A stretch of DNA of 64,000 nt, from assembly GCA_950022655.1 (NCBI GenBank), contig OX465584.1, positions 24,835,469 through 24,899,468 of the forward strand, written 5' to 3'. Each line of letters starts with the position of its first letter. Within the stretch, counting starts at the first letter, position 1. The DNA is from Alentia gelatinosa. Lineage: Eukaryota; Annelida; Polychaeta; Phyllodocida; Polynoidae. The notes beneath the pieces were generated by a model that was not told the DNA's origin, made no database searches, and saw only the letters and a list, made by a program, of their open reading frames with translations. Of this stretch, positions 32,620 to 44,500 are shown one piece after another. A program made the translations under genes and the position numbers.

Positions 32620-34845
32620 AGACACATGACTTGACCAATAAACCTCGTTCTAAACATACAATCAATTACCTTTTGTGGTGATCGTATAATTAGAAATGTG
32701 TTTCTCAAATGTGCCCTGACGGGATCTACTTTAATGAGTGTCCTAGTGTCAACTGTTTACTGTGGTATCCGCTCCACAAGCAGGGCAATTCCTTCAGCCG
32801 ACCCGTCAAGTGAATCCGCAAACATTGGTATTGACACAGACACACTGTTGATCGTGGCAAAAAGTGTGTTAAAGGAAGTCAGCTGCAGTATAAATATCAC
32901 AATTCACATATTATATTTCAATCTTCTACAACTGGAGAAATCACAAATATACCGCACATGAAACTTTTGTCTCCCTCTGTCTGTCTCATTCTGTTCGCCC
33001 CTGTCTCTGTCTGTCTACGTCTCTGTCGGTCTTTCTCTCTCCATACACACATACAAGTTCTTGCTTCTGCTTCGTTCCCGACAAGGACCCATCAGCAATT
33101 CACACCTAAGATTGTCACAGAGTAAACAGAAGTATTCTCTGGACTAAGCTCTCAATGATCGACCCACCTGAATATGCACCGCACTTGTGTGGAGATATAG
33201 GACACGGACGATCGGGTGGGAGTGGTGGGAGTGGTGGTGGTGGTCCTATAACACATACACGTGGAGATTAAAGTAGCACCGTGTCCACTCAGGGACCCAC
33301 GTACACACACTGTTGTGACTGATGACAAAGGTGGGATGGCATCACACGCTGCCTTCATCCACGACTACTGTTATGCATGCATCGTAAATGTCATACGAGA
33401 CTCTAAACTCTGACCAGGGTCACGTGATTCCACTCTCCACAGACTGTAAACGACACGCGGCCTCCACTTTGGTCTACTAGCCACCTTTCACAGTCTCCCT
33501 TTTTATTGTTTATCTCGTGTGGAATGACCGGTGGTTGTTTTTCCTGTATATTGTCGAGATAATAGTGAACATATATAAAAAAAACGTAACAAGGCAATCG
33601 GTGCTAATGGTAAATTTGTGAAAATAATGCATTCTTATGACAATCAGCTTTTCTATGTGCGCTGGTCTGCAACAAATTTATAGATAAAAGTTTCTAAAAG
33701 AGAATCCTTCTTCACCTAAATAAGCATTTTATTGAGGAAACTCTTTCGCCTAAATTCGTCATTAACCGAATTGAGACAATTGCCTTACATGTACTCTCCT
33801 ATAATCAAACTCAAGGAATTATTGACAAGACGAATCATTGAATTCTCTGGGAATATCATATATATATAAGGCTGACGTCAGATCGAGATGGAGTTACTCA
33901 ATGAGGATGGACATGGCTACCCCATTTATCCAAGGTCAACAGATTGCCATATTTAGCGATATTTCAAGGTTATGGGGTAGATTAGCTTTGGGGGAGAGTA
34001 AATGTGTATATGTGTTAGCTTTGTTTCTTTACAACGTGTAAGCCACGTACCCACACCAATCTATGTGTGTATATGTGTGGTTGCAATGAATGTCCTATGT
34101 TGCTGTTGCAGTTGTTGGAGTTGAGCTATCTTCAGTCTGCAGCAGAATGTGGCAGCTTACTTCAAATGGGTGATAAAGGAATCCTTGGCTGTGTTAGCTC
34201 ATACAGACAAAATCCGTACATAGGTACTATAAATAGATATATGTATGCTTCTTATTCATAGGTATACTTCCACAGATGATACACTTTTCACCAAAGTCAG
34301 ACCGAGAAGAATCCAGATCACTGGGTGTCAGGAGCCTATGGCGATCCCAATTGAGAGATGGCAGGATAAGACACATCATCATATCACAGACCATGTCAAG
34401 GCTGCTGCCATCAAGTGCGTCAACACATTCCCAAAGATGGGGCGAAGACTGCAGGCGGCAATGGCCACGCATCCCGGGTTGAGATTGGGGCTTGATGAGA
34501 TTAGTTGTTGCGATCGGTTTGAGTCCTGCACTGAGCTATGACTTATCACTTAGGTCAAGGCTGTATTCATATATGACCATATGTTTGTGTGTGACTAGGT
34601 TACAATACAGTATATATGAATAGAGAAACAAGTTACAGGTGCAAGAATTCCAGATGTTTAAGGTTATTAACCTTGGTAGCCTCGATTAATTACCTTGAGC
34701 ATCCCCACCCAGTAACTTCAGGATTTCTTCACTCGAAAACAGTTTCCCTCTTTTCCTACCAGAAAGAAGGCCTCTGAGGATTCAATTCTCTATAATTACA
34801 CGATGACAACATTTGGAGAGAATTAATGTTTATTAACTTTGAGAA
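32620..34845. other. Intergenic stretch
   Basis: A CT-rich tract lies at 32968-33045 and a GGGAGTGGT mini-repeat near 33210-33245. A plus-strand 87-codon frame at 32698-32961 begins with a hydrophobic segment but has no family resemblance or splice support, so I do not call it. Confidence 0.4.
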
Positions 34846-34861
34846 AAAGACTCACGGGTCT

Positions 34862-35338
34862 TGTGATATGCCAACGGGCATAATTATACATTGCCGATGA
34901 GGCATAGAAAAGTGAAAATTGGTGAGATGCCAAAGGCATAATATAAAAAGTCTTTGAATACGTAGTATTGGTTTAAAGGTGTGGGTGGGTGGGTTTAAAG
35001 CTGTTGGAAGATTTCTGGAGACTGATGACGTGCCCTCTGTAGTAGTTGCGAGGTCACGACAGCGGGCGCCCTCTCGCGTCGTTGGCGTTTTACGTTGTCG
35101 ACTGCGCCATCTGTTGTGATAGTTGTAAACTGTGGGTATAAAAAGGGGCGTGGCCCGAAATGTCTGTCCAGTAATTATAAACAATTCTCAATTGTCCTCA
35201 ATGGGTATTTCTCTTCGGACCATGATTTTACTACCGGGATAGAGTCTAGTCAATTGGAGTCAATGCTGAGTGTCTCGAGGAACGAAATCCATGATAAATA
35301 ATTAAATAATGGGTGCAATAATGAAAAACAATTACATG
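34862..35338 (+). other. LTR-like segment with TATA box
   Basis: TATAAAAAGGGGCGTGG at 35137 with a GC-rich upstream part, bounded by TGTGATATGCC and ATTACA. TG...CA ends and a core promoter fit a solo LTR, but no target duplication or second copy is seen, so the assignment is weak. Confidence 0.3.
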
Positions 35339-35437
35339 TAAAAGGTTTGGGTTATATTCAATCTATGGGTCATTTTCTGTAACCCACTTGCACCCAGTCA
35401 ACTTGCCTTTTCTGTAACTGCCTATCCATAATCCAAA

Positions 35438-35650
35438 TATATCAAGCACATTGGGCCAATGAGGCATTTGGATCTCTATAATTGGTCATGGTCAGGTGGG
35501 CACTCCCCTAAGACCCTGAGATACTGACCATCTTCTCCTTTCCTAATATCACAGTGTTAGCATGCACATGGTGAAGCAGCAGGCTCAAAATCTATGTAAC
35601 CACTTCAACCTTTAGGCAGAGTATATGAGCGTGTGGCCCACGCTCAATAA
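35438..35650. repeat. Dispersed repeat of about 220 bp, copy 2
   Basis: Counterpart of 32385-32615, more diverged in its last 60 bp. Confidence 0.55.
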
Positions 35651-36420
35651 AGCACTTGGAAAGGTCATAGCTGTTGCAAATTGAAACTGGTGGGCTACTA
35701 TGGTTTGATATCTTTTATGTGTTTTTTTTGTTGTGGTTTTATAGTTAAGGGTGTAATGTAGGGTTGGCCTGTCCTGGACTTTGTACAATCTGCTCATCAT
35801 GCGAAATTATTTCTCATATAAAGTTACAAACTGAACTGTCTCGGTAGTAAGGCCCTTGCATTGTCATTGGATTCTAAATACAGCTCATGAGGGCATTAGT
35901 GTAAAGGATCTCTGGTAGAGATTATTGGGACATATGGCGAAGTTAAGTAGAAGCGTACATACGTTTAGTTCGAAGTGAAACGATTTCCCCGGAATATGAC
36001 CTGCTGGCTCTTTTTGCAAATTAGCTGAGCTCTTTTATTTCAGAATGTAGACACTGTAGTTGGTTTGATCAATAATGATATACTCATCCACCACATCCAG
36101 TACTGTTTAGCTGGTTCGAAAAAGATATCAACATGATAAAAAGTACCAAACACCAACAAATCAAATTATCTGCACCTTTATTGCTGATGCAATTCAAATT
36201 TCACTCGTTCTCCTCCTCGTTAGCATAAAGCAAAAGGAACATGTAAATCTGAACCAAATATCCAAACATGCAACAACACTTTGAAATTCTTTGGCTTAGA
36301 ATATATATATATATATATGATATAAAAGGAACGTTTACATAAATATAAGCAGCCGAAGATGTTCACATTAGGTGCCAGATGGCGTGGTGGTTAAACATGG
36401 TGCAACAAAAATCAGGGAAT
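35650..36420. other. Intergenic stretch
   Basis: Contains a short (AT)n at 36301-36319; nothing else is recognised. Confidence 0.4.
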
Positions 36421-36429
36421 TCAAGGAAA

Positions 36430-37135
36430 GGGATACCCCACAGCCATGATCCCGGAAAGCAAAAGGAGAGCAGATGCCCAAAGCAGAAATAACCTACTGA
36501 GAGAGAAAGATGAGACAGGGGTTGAAAAAACAAACAACGAGGTAATGCTGATCACCACATACAAGCCAGGAGATTACTAAATATCAGGAATTGTGAAACA
36601 GAACTGGGACCTGTTTACTAAATCAAGAACCACAAAAAATCTGCACATGAAGAAGGTCATAAACAGTTTCAAATGACCGAAAAATCTGAAGGACCAGTTT
36701 TTCAGAGCCAGAACAAGTTTCATAAAGGGAAAGACGCTAAAGAGAACAACAAGGAAACAGGAGACGTAAAAAACCGGACACAAAATACTACAACATGCTG
36801 GACATGGGGGGGGGGGGGGGGGCATATAACCTCCAAGAGCATTGAGTGAATGCACAAAACCAAATGGAACATCACGTGCAACAGCTCAAATGTTATCTAC
36901 TGCATAGATTGCAAGAAATGCAATGTACAGTATGTGGGACAAACGAAATACAAAATAAAATAGAATATAAGGGAGCATCTGAACGGCATAAGAAAGAATA
37001 ACAAGATCAATGATGTGCCATGTCATTTCAATAGAGAAAGCAAGAAAGTGAAAAGACTACGGAAGAAAATAGAATTCAATTGGATACACTGACTAAAATC
37101 GCCAGATGGGCTAAACACCTCTGACAATATGTACA
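36430..37135 (+). pseudogene. Penelope-like element remnant, RT end plus GIY-YIG endonuclease
   Basis: Plus-strand frames read the C-terminal portion of a Penelope RT, RRADAQSRNNLLREKDETG and VMLITTYKPGDY, then NWDLFTKSRTTKNLHMKK and RPKNLKDQF-like PKNLKDQFFRAR. The linked endonuclease follows: TCNSSNVIYCIDCKKC, then NVQYVGQT (the GIY-YIG pair), IREHLNGIRKNNKIND with the conserved Arg and Glu-His, and a terminal WIHxLKSPDGLN. In-frame stops (for example TAG at 36961-36963) and a 17-bp G run at 36806-36822 that replaces coding sequence show that it is dead. The upstream RT core is not recognisable. Confidence 0.75.
36806..36822. repeat. Poly(G) run of 17
   Basis: An uninterrupted 17-base G run lies inside the Penelope remnant; an assembly or polymerase slippage length error is possible. 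Confidence 0.95.
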
Positions 37136-37139
37136 GCTA

Positions 37140-38180
37140 AGTCTCATAAAATGCCATGTTAAAAGTTTTTTTCCAAACAACTGTAAGGAAATGGCTTCAA
37201 ACTTTAGTTAAATGAAAAAAATACACTATAAGTCACACAACTGAGACACTGACTTGATGGAGAGGACCTCTTATAGGAAAGGGGAGGTCTACTCCTGTTT
37301 CTGAAACATTGGCCAGAGAAAGAACTGACATATTCGAATGAATGAAGTGTACCATACCACACCTGACAAGACCTAAAACTGGGTCGAAACCACACAGGAA
37401 AGGAAGCCGTTTCTGTCATGAGGAAATCACAACCCAAAAACAAACAAGGCTGGGAAGCAAATAGGTCAAACCATGAAAATGGCCACACGACAAAGCAGCC
37501 CATCACAAAACCAGTCTGACAGCCAAAAGAAAAATAAGAAAATACACAGAATGATGAGAAAGGAAGGTTCTTGACACCTTTTTGTACAAAGAAGATGGGA
37601 TGGGAACATGTGGCAATATTATAATAAAACGCCTAACAACTAAGCTCTATGCATACAATACACCTTCTATTCTACACAACAGAACTTCACCACAAACCTC
37701 CCAGACAGGGAAGGAGCTGCAGAGGAATAATAGTTCCCCAGATACCCAACAGAGGATGCCACCTCTCAACCACATTGATTACTTTTGTGGAATCGGAAGT
37801 GACCTATTCCATGACAGGGACCTATCTGAGTATAATATTTTCTATCGCAACGAAGAGATGCCCATATCGAAACCCCAGACCTTGACATTAGTGTGTCGGC
37901 AGCAGATTATCAAATTATCTCCAAAAGGTCAGGCCTCGAACACTTATCTAGCAGAGTGGTACGGGACTCAATGAGTATCCTCAAAAATGAATTCGCTTAT
38001 CTATACACCTGCTCTTTAGTTGTATAATAGTCAAGAATGTTGTGTGATAAATAATGGCTTCACAACTCCCTGATTTAAGCCTGATAAAGGGACGAGGCAG
38101 TCTTTGTGAAGAATCAAGCATCATTGCTGGCGCTTGTTTCCCTATTAAAGAAATTTACACGTTTCTCGGGTCTTTCCATA
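37140..38180. other. Stretch between Penelope and Tx1 remnants
   Basis: The 38075-38130 part (GCCTGATAAAGGGACGAGGC) resembles the tail end of Penelope-type elements, where a CCTGATGAAGG motif is frequent, so the Penelope copy may extend to about 38160. The 130-codon plus-strand frame at 37582-37974 is not recognised. Confidence 0.35.
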
Positions 38181-38181
38181 A

Positions 38182-39737
38182 ATGAAAATAAATCAAAGAT
38201 TTTACCTTTTAACCTTGCATCCGGCAAAAATTAAGTACAATTTTGAAGAGGTAGATAGAGTCAAAATACTGGGTATTTTCTTTACAAGACATAGTAAACC
38301 AAATGTGAATTACTTATGGAATTTCTTAACAAAGTTAGAAAAATGCAAATGTATTGTAGAAACTTGGTCAAATAGGAACTTATCCTTGAAGGGAAAAGTA
38401 TGTGTTGTAAACTCTTTACTTATACCTATAATGATGTATCCATGTTCAAACCTGTTTACTCCAAATCATGTTTACCAAGAATTCATGTCGATAGTTACCT
38501 AATACCTGTGGAAAGGAGGTTCTGCAAAAAATATTGTATAATTCACTGATTTTGACAATAGGAGATGGAGGTCTCAAACTGCTAGATCTAAGACTCATGA
38601 GTCAGGTGAACCACATACAATGGGTGAAAAGATTAGTACAGCAAGAATGGTCCAACTGGACTTTTCTTTTCAAGGAACAGATAAGATTAGAGTCCTCCAC
38701 TTTCTATTTCTTTCTACAGAAAAATCATAATCTAAGCAAATTATCGGTTAGAGGTGATTTTTATCAAGGTATACTATCAACATGGGACATGTGTTACAAT
38801 ACACAACCTAGAGATGATATTGAATTTTGTAATGAAGCCCTTTGGGAAAACATTTTCATTAAAACAGGCTTAAAGCCTTCCACAGTAGAACACATACAAA
38901 ATGGAGGAATTAGGCAAGCATCTTTTAACGAAAGAAGGAATGATGTCACACATAGAAATCAATCAGAAATATGGAACTAGAATTACTTTTCTAGACACTC
39001 TAGGTCTCAGGTCTGCCAATCCATCATTAAGAACCTTACAGCCAGAAAGGATTATAGAAAGGGATGAAATAATGTTTAAAGTTCAAGAAGAAAATCCTGT
39101 GGATGTGTTGGGGTTAAGAAGTAAACAAATTTACAATCTGCTGTTAGATAGAACAGCATTATTCCCTACTTGTAGGAGAAGATGGGAAAGAATCTAACCA
39201 GAGTTAGGTTCGAATCATGATCGTTGGAAAGCTATATATGAACTTTCCTGCAAAGTCTCCAGAGAAACACAGGCACAATCACTTCAATGCAGATTATTGA
39301 ATAGAACTATTACATGCAATGACTACCTTGTGAAACAAAAAGTGGTAGAGTGTCAGGAATGTAATTTATGTAAGAAAAAATATGATTTGTTACACTTCTT
39401 TATTGAATGCCTAGATTCGAAAACTTTTTGGGTATCATTATGGAATTGGCCAAGGGCAATTCTAAAGGAAGATCTACCTGCCCCCAAAACTGTGGATCTA
39501 TTATTGGGACTAGAAGATGGGTGTAAAAGTCATAAGAGTAAAATGATGAACTATATTATAATGTATGCCAAGATGTATGTACATCGACAGAAATTGTTTT
39601 ATAGCAACAGATTAGATGTTTTGTCTTTTGTGCAAGAACTGAAGCAAAGAACAATGCTGGAAAGACATGTATGTTTGCTAGAAAAATCACTGCATGGATT
39701 TGAGTTTCTGGAGAGACTTGGAAATCAAATGTAAATC
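38182..39737 (+). pseudogene. Tx1/L1-clade LINE remnant, C-terminal half of ORF2
   Basis: Four consecutive plus-strand fragments follow the thumb and C-terminal region of Tx1/L1 ORF2. They read VKILGIFFTRHSKPNVNYLW, WSNRNLSLKGKVCVVNSLLI (38370-38430), GDGGLKLLDLRLMSQVNHIQ with WVKRLVQQ (38560-38640), LRSKQIYNLLLDR, and a Cys/His cluster VVECQECNLCKKKYDLLHFF (about 39340-39400), which is the zinc-finger-like motif near the end of L1-type ORF2. Three frameshifts and stops separate them. The RT core and endonuclease are absent, consistent with 5' truncation. It is related to the remnant at 3114-4460 but covers the adjacent part. Confidence 0.75.
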
Positions 39738-39739
39738 TC

Positions 39740-40830
39740 AAAGATTACCGGAAACTGATTTGCTTGTAAATAACTGCTGGCTCACATTTTTGTTGTTGTT
39801 GTTGTTCTCTGATGGGTATAGTCTTGTATTAGTCATGTCTAGACTGTCTTGTTCACTATGTGTGTCCTGTAATAGTCAGGTTTTTTAAAATAGGTATTCA
39901 CAAATAGCGCAGTCATTCAAACTAGGAGACAAAAACACTCCTGATCTCTTGATTAGGTTGTAAAAAAAGTAATATAGCTTAAGAAACTGATAGAGGCCTA
40001 TAATGGTTCCGAAAATATTCTCTAAAGCCAGTTCATACTTAAGAGCTGATATAAAAGGAACAAGAAAACAGATGACCATGACTGAGTTTTAGTATAACAT
40101 GAAAATGTGGTTATACTCCTCAAGAAAAATGTTTATTTGCTTTCAGCACCCTAAGCAGTCTATGAAATATAGACTAAAAAACACAACGAACTGATCATGA
40201 ACTATATTAATGGAAAAAAGATCTGAATGTACTTAATATTTAGACATTTTAGTTCTATTATCCTATAAAAATAACCCCCAAATAAGGGAGCAAAAGAAAC
40301 CAGACCACATGGATTATATTGAGTGCAACAAATTATGTATTTGGTATGTATACTTGATATTGTCAAACTGGAAAATACATTGTTCCTATGTCATGAAACA
40401 AAGAGAATAGGGAATGAAATGGTTTTTGCTCAATAAAAACAAAAGAAAAAAAAAGAAGTGAAATTACGTAAACAAAAACGATTTAAAAAAAAATCTGGCA
40501 ACTGGGTCTCAAATATTAAAGTGAAGAGTAGCTGGATTTGGTGCTTCATTTATTGCGTTAGACAAGACCAGGCAATGAGCACCCGAGACTCCACATTTTT
40601 TCTACATTCAGACAAACACACTCTCTATATTAGAAAGGATTCAGTCATATAACCAGATTGATAGCTTTTGTTCCTCAATCACATTATTGGATGTTATTTA
40701 TTGTAGCTTCTGTTGTGTTAACAACATTTGGGATTACGTACATCAATAATGTAAGTGACCACCGACAAAGATTTATTGATCAGGTGTATTTGAGGAAAAA
40801 TCGACATCCATGCTTATCATCTGCTAGGTA
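39740..40830. other. Intergenic stretch
   Basis: AT-rich with A-rich tracts near 40440-40495, possibly an old retrotransposon tail. No gene is recognised. Confidence 0.4.
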
Positions 40831-40839
40831 AACAAACAG

Positions 40840-41327
40840 TCTGTGGGAGGGAAAAGGCTTTTAGTGGTCGAACACAACGATACACAATACAGGTTAAGGG
40901 TGGACGCAATTGAAGGCCATTAGAACTGCAACTAAAAGCTTTGCAGTGCGTCCACCTGCCGACTTTTGCCACGTTTTGACCTCCGCTAAATTTGTCGGCC
41001 ACCACCGACGGATTTTTCTTAAAACAGGGAAACGGGAAACCGGCGACTGATTTCTGGTGATTTTCCTTTGCACCACTTCTCAACCAAAGTGTCGCCGATC
41101 AATTCAAAACGGTTTGATTTCGTCGGGAATAGCCGAGAATTGTCGGGAGTTCTACAAGAAGGTCAATCGGCAGTTGGAAACAAACTATCAATAAACAAAT
41201 TCGACGATCTATTACCTTCTATCTTTGACACTTGCAACACCATCCACATATTTCCATATCAGCTTGTGTAGCTGCACAAAAAAAGTCCCCGATGATTTTG
41301 TCGGTAGGTGGAAATGAGCCAATAGTG
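40840..41327. repeat. MITE-like repeat with GTCGGTGG words upstream of the receptor gene
   Basis: It ends GTCGGTAGGTGGAAATGAGC followed by CAATAG, which is the inverted form of the TIR seen at 44774 (CTATAGG...TTCCATTGGCC). Internally TTGTCGGCCACCACCGACGG is a hairpin. The left border is uncertain. Confidence 0.45.
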
Positions 41328-41418
41328 GGCCGCGTGTAGCACGCGCCGCCTGGTGGGAGAAGAGTGTACCGCGGACAGGGCGTCAGTTCTCCACTCGTCA
41401 GTCAGTATCCTGCTGAGC
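41328..41418 (+). promoter_or_regulatory. CpG-rich leader of the receptor gene
   Basis: A short GC- and CpG-rich stretch (GGCCGCGTGTAGCACGCGCC) directly precedes the start codon and contrasts with the AT-rich surroundings. It probably holds the core promoter or 5' UTR. A CCAAT word lies at about 41319-41323 inside the adjoining repeat. Confidence 0.4.
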
Positions 41419-41507
41419 ATGAGGTCCGTGCGAGCTGCTCACCTTCTCCTCACTCTCCTCTCACTCTCCATACGGAGCAGGAGCTTCTCAGCAGCCCAAG
41501 ATGCTCC
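41419..41507 (+). CDS. nAChR-like exon 1 (signal peptide)
   Basis: ATG plus 28 codons and two bases. A basic start, a Leu-rich core and a polar end with SFSAAQDAP make a good signal peptide. The donor is GTACGT. The split Pro codon is completed by exon 2, which supports the pairing despite the 9.7-kb intron. Confidence 0.75.
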
Positions 41508-44500
41508 GTACGTATACATATCATCACGACTCTCATTGTCTCTCCTGGCTGTTTTTGTGGGGGTGTTCGTATGCGAGGTTTTATTTCCAGCCTTAATGTT
41601 CAATCTATTAAGTAAACCTTACCATCAGGTGCATTTAAAAAAAAAGCTTTTATTCACTTCTGTTTACATGAACAGTTCTTCCAGTGAAACAATTTACATA
41701 GCCTGTGTTACATGTATCCATGGATAATTGATGATGAATAAATGAGAGTGGGTTAGTTCGATACACTACATTCCAAAGTTGCCTAGGCTTTTTTTATATT
41801 TATTTATTTTCTTTTCTTTTTATTTTTTTTTAGATTTCGCAGCTTTTTCTTGAAAGACTTTATCCCCAGCTTTTTGAACTTGCGATTGCAATATTTGCGT
41901 AACTTTTTCGTTCCGTTGGATCACCTGACGGCAATCTGTGGTTCGGAAAAATGTTCGGAAAGGAGCTCGACATCCAGCAAAGCCCCGTGATCAAACATAT
42001 TTGCGATGGCAATAGGTTCCACAAGGCTATCCCTCGATGCAAGGGACTCCTTTCATATGAACTCATCTTTGGACATCTTATATATGATAACTAACAACTG
42101 TTCGTTTCTTCTCTCTAATAACATTGGTATGTCGCAATTTTTATGTAGCTGTTCAACACTCAAACGTTCATGCCACGATTGTAAGATCAATCTTAAAGCC
42201 CGATTTTGAAGACGTTGGAGTCGGTCAATATCTTTACGATTAAATGATTCGAATAAATAAGCAGAATATTCCATTTTTGGCCTAATCACAGTTTTGTAAA
42301 TTTTTCTAGTAACATTGCTCGTGATTAAATGACAAATTTTGCTAAGTCTATGAATTCCTAGGTTCACTGTTTTGGTCACATCTTTAAAGTGTTTACTCAA
42401 ATCTATACTACTGTCAAGTGTTACGCCTAAATACTTGTAGTTACTAACATACGGTATTATCGCGCCTCTATACTCCATCAATATCGGGCTTAGGTACCTG
42501 AGGCGAGATTTGCTTGAGAACCACATGGTCTTGGTTTTGTTAACATTGATGGTTAGTGCATTCTGTTCACACCAAAGCGATATAGTCTTTACTCCTTCAG
42601 TCAACTTTATCAGTGCGGTATCTTGTCTCATACTCATAGCATACACCACAAGATCATCAGCGTACTGGATACTATGACATGTTTTTATACAGTCTGTCAA
42701 ATCATTAACATAAAAATTAAATAAGGTTGGACCCAGAACGGATCCCTGGGGTACCAAAACGTTAGGTTAATCGATCCTGACTCTACATTGTTCATACACA
42801 CTACTTGCCTCCTGCCTGTTAATTTCCCGGGGTAAACAGTCGAAAGCTTTTCGAGCATCAAAAATGCAACAGGCTGTTACTTCTCGGTCATCCTTGGCAT
42901 CGCAAATTGACTGATATAATTTAAGAAGAGCGTCACCAGTGCCATAAGACTTGCGATAGCCAAATTGATTTTCACTAAGGTAGCCCCCTATTTCTTCATT
43001 TAACATACTCTGTACAATTATCTCCAAAATTTTTGATACAACAGGCAGGAGAGTTATCGGTCGCCAGTTTTCTACTTTTTCTAATTTCCCCTCTTTAGGT
43101 ATGGGAACTACTCTCCCACATTTCCAGACTGTAGGCACAACTCCTTGATTTATATGCTACATCTTTTAGACCAGACGATTTATGAATGCTTATTTCTTTT
43201 ATATGCCTTAGAACATCTGATAGCTTAATGGTCTATATCATTTCCGATAGATGGCCTGATGCCTAACTTCGACAGCAAAACAAAAGGATCATTACTGAAA
43301 TATCTCATACTCTGTCAATATTGTTTGTTTCTCTCCATTAGCTCAGTTTCCTCATGTCGCAAACGCCTGGGCTTCTGTATGTTTAACACACGAACCGATA
43401 GAAAAAAAGCTGTCGGATGTTTGATTGCCGCCATTATAAAGGAACAGTATTGAACGGGAATCTACCAATGCCCATTACGGCAGACAAATATTAAGCCAAT
43501 ATTTAATACGCTTCGACTGCGTCGCATTCAGATTGAATACTACCCCAAACACAGCGGAACGGACACAGACTGGACACAGACACCAGACGGTTCTCGTGCT
43601 TGTCCCGTGCTTGTCCCGTCAGTGTCACATTAGACTCTAGTACAGTCTGTTGTCGCCAGGGCGCGGGCGCACAGGCTCAAACTATTAAGAATGTTAAGGG
43701 CTGCCATTTTGAAACAGGGACTCCTGCCTACGCTGGTACAAAGCTGCCCTGATTGATTTGCCAGTAACCAGTATGTTACTCTCCAAGCAGAGGTCATAGA
43801 GTAGCTTTTACTGGGCATGTACCAAATAAATCAACATGGAGAGTTATAATGATTCCCAGAATAGCGCCAGAATTGTCGTATTCTCAAGCTTGAGTTTGCA
43901 CTAAAATTAGAACAGCCAATCAAGAAATTCCTTTTTCCAATCAGTGCCCAGGGAACTGGCAAATGGGAGCTGTGCTCTCTTAGACCTTTACGGACCATAA
44001 GCCTTAGGCGGCGTGGTCTGTAAAGGGACGAGTATCCCATCAGCGTCCCATCAGCGTCCCATCAGCGTCCCGTCAGCGTCCCTTCAGCGTCCCGTCATCG
44101 TCTGCGGTATTTCGAGCGGGCTCTACTCTGGCCAATGAATCACAGATACGCAGAAGGAACAAGAAGTAGGGAAGAATAAGAGGGCTGAAGTTCAGAAAGC
44201 TCCTGTGAAATAAATCGAGTGGCACCTTGGAATTATGGAGGAGAAATATGCTATAATAAGGCCTATTTCCATTGGCCGACGAAAAGGGTGTAGATTTTTT
44301 TAGTTTCCAAGAAAGTCTGTCGGTGGTGCCACTTAATGTGCGTTGATATAGAAGGATAGTAGATTTCACTCAGTGACCAAGCTTTCACGTTATGGTGGGT
44401 GGTGCCACATTGCATAATCTAAGCAGAAAAAGGCGTGGGTCGTTTCACGAGCTGGGTCTTTTCCATTGACCGATTTTGGGCCAGCAGTGCCAAAAGTCTG

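Noticed and set aside
32698..32961. Possible secreted small protein with hydrophobic start
   Set aside because: No conserved domain, no flanking splice sites that fit, and the receptor signal peptide exon is better placed at 41419.
37582..37974. 130-codon plus-strand frame between the Penelope and Tx1 remnants
   Set aside because: Not recognised and lies in retroelement debris; insufficient support for a gene.
44036..44101. CRISPR-like short repeats
   Set aside because: Units are directly tandem with no spacers and the DNA is plainly animal nuclear; it is a minisatellite.
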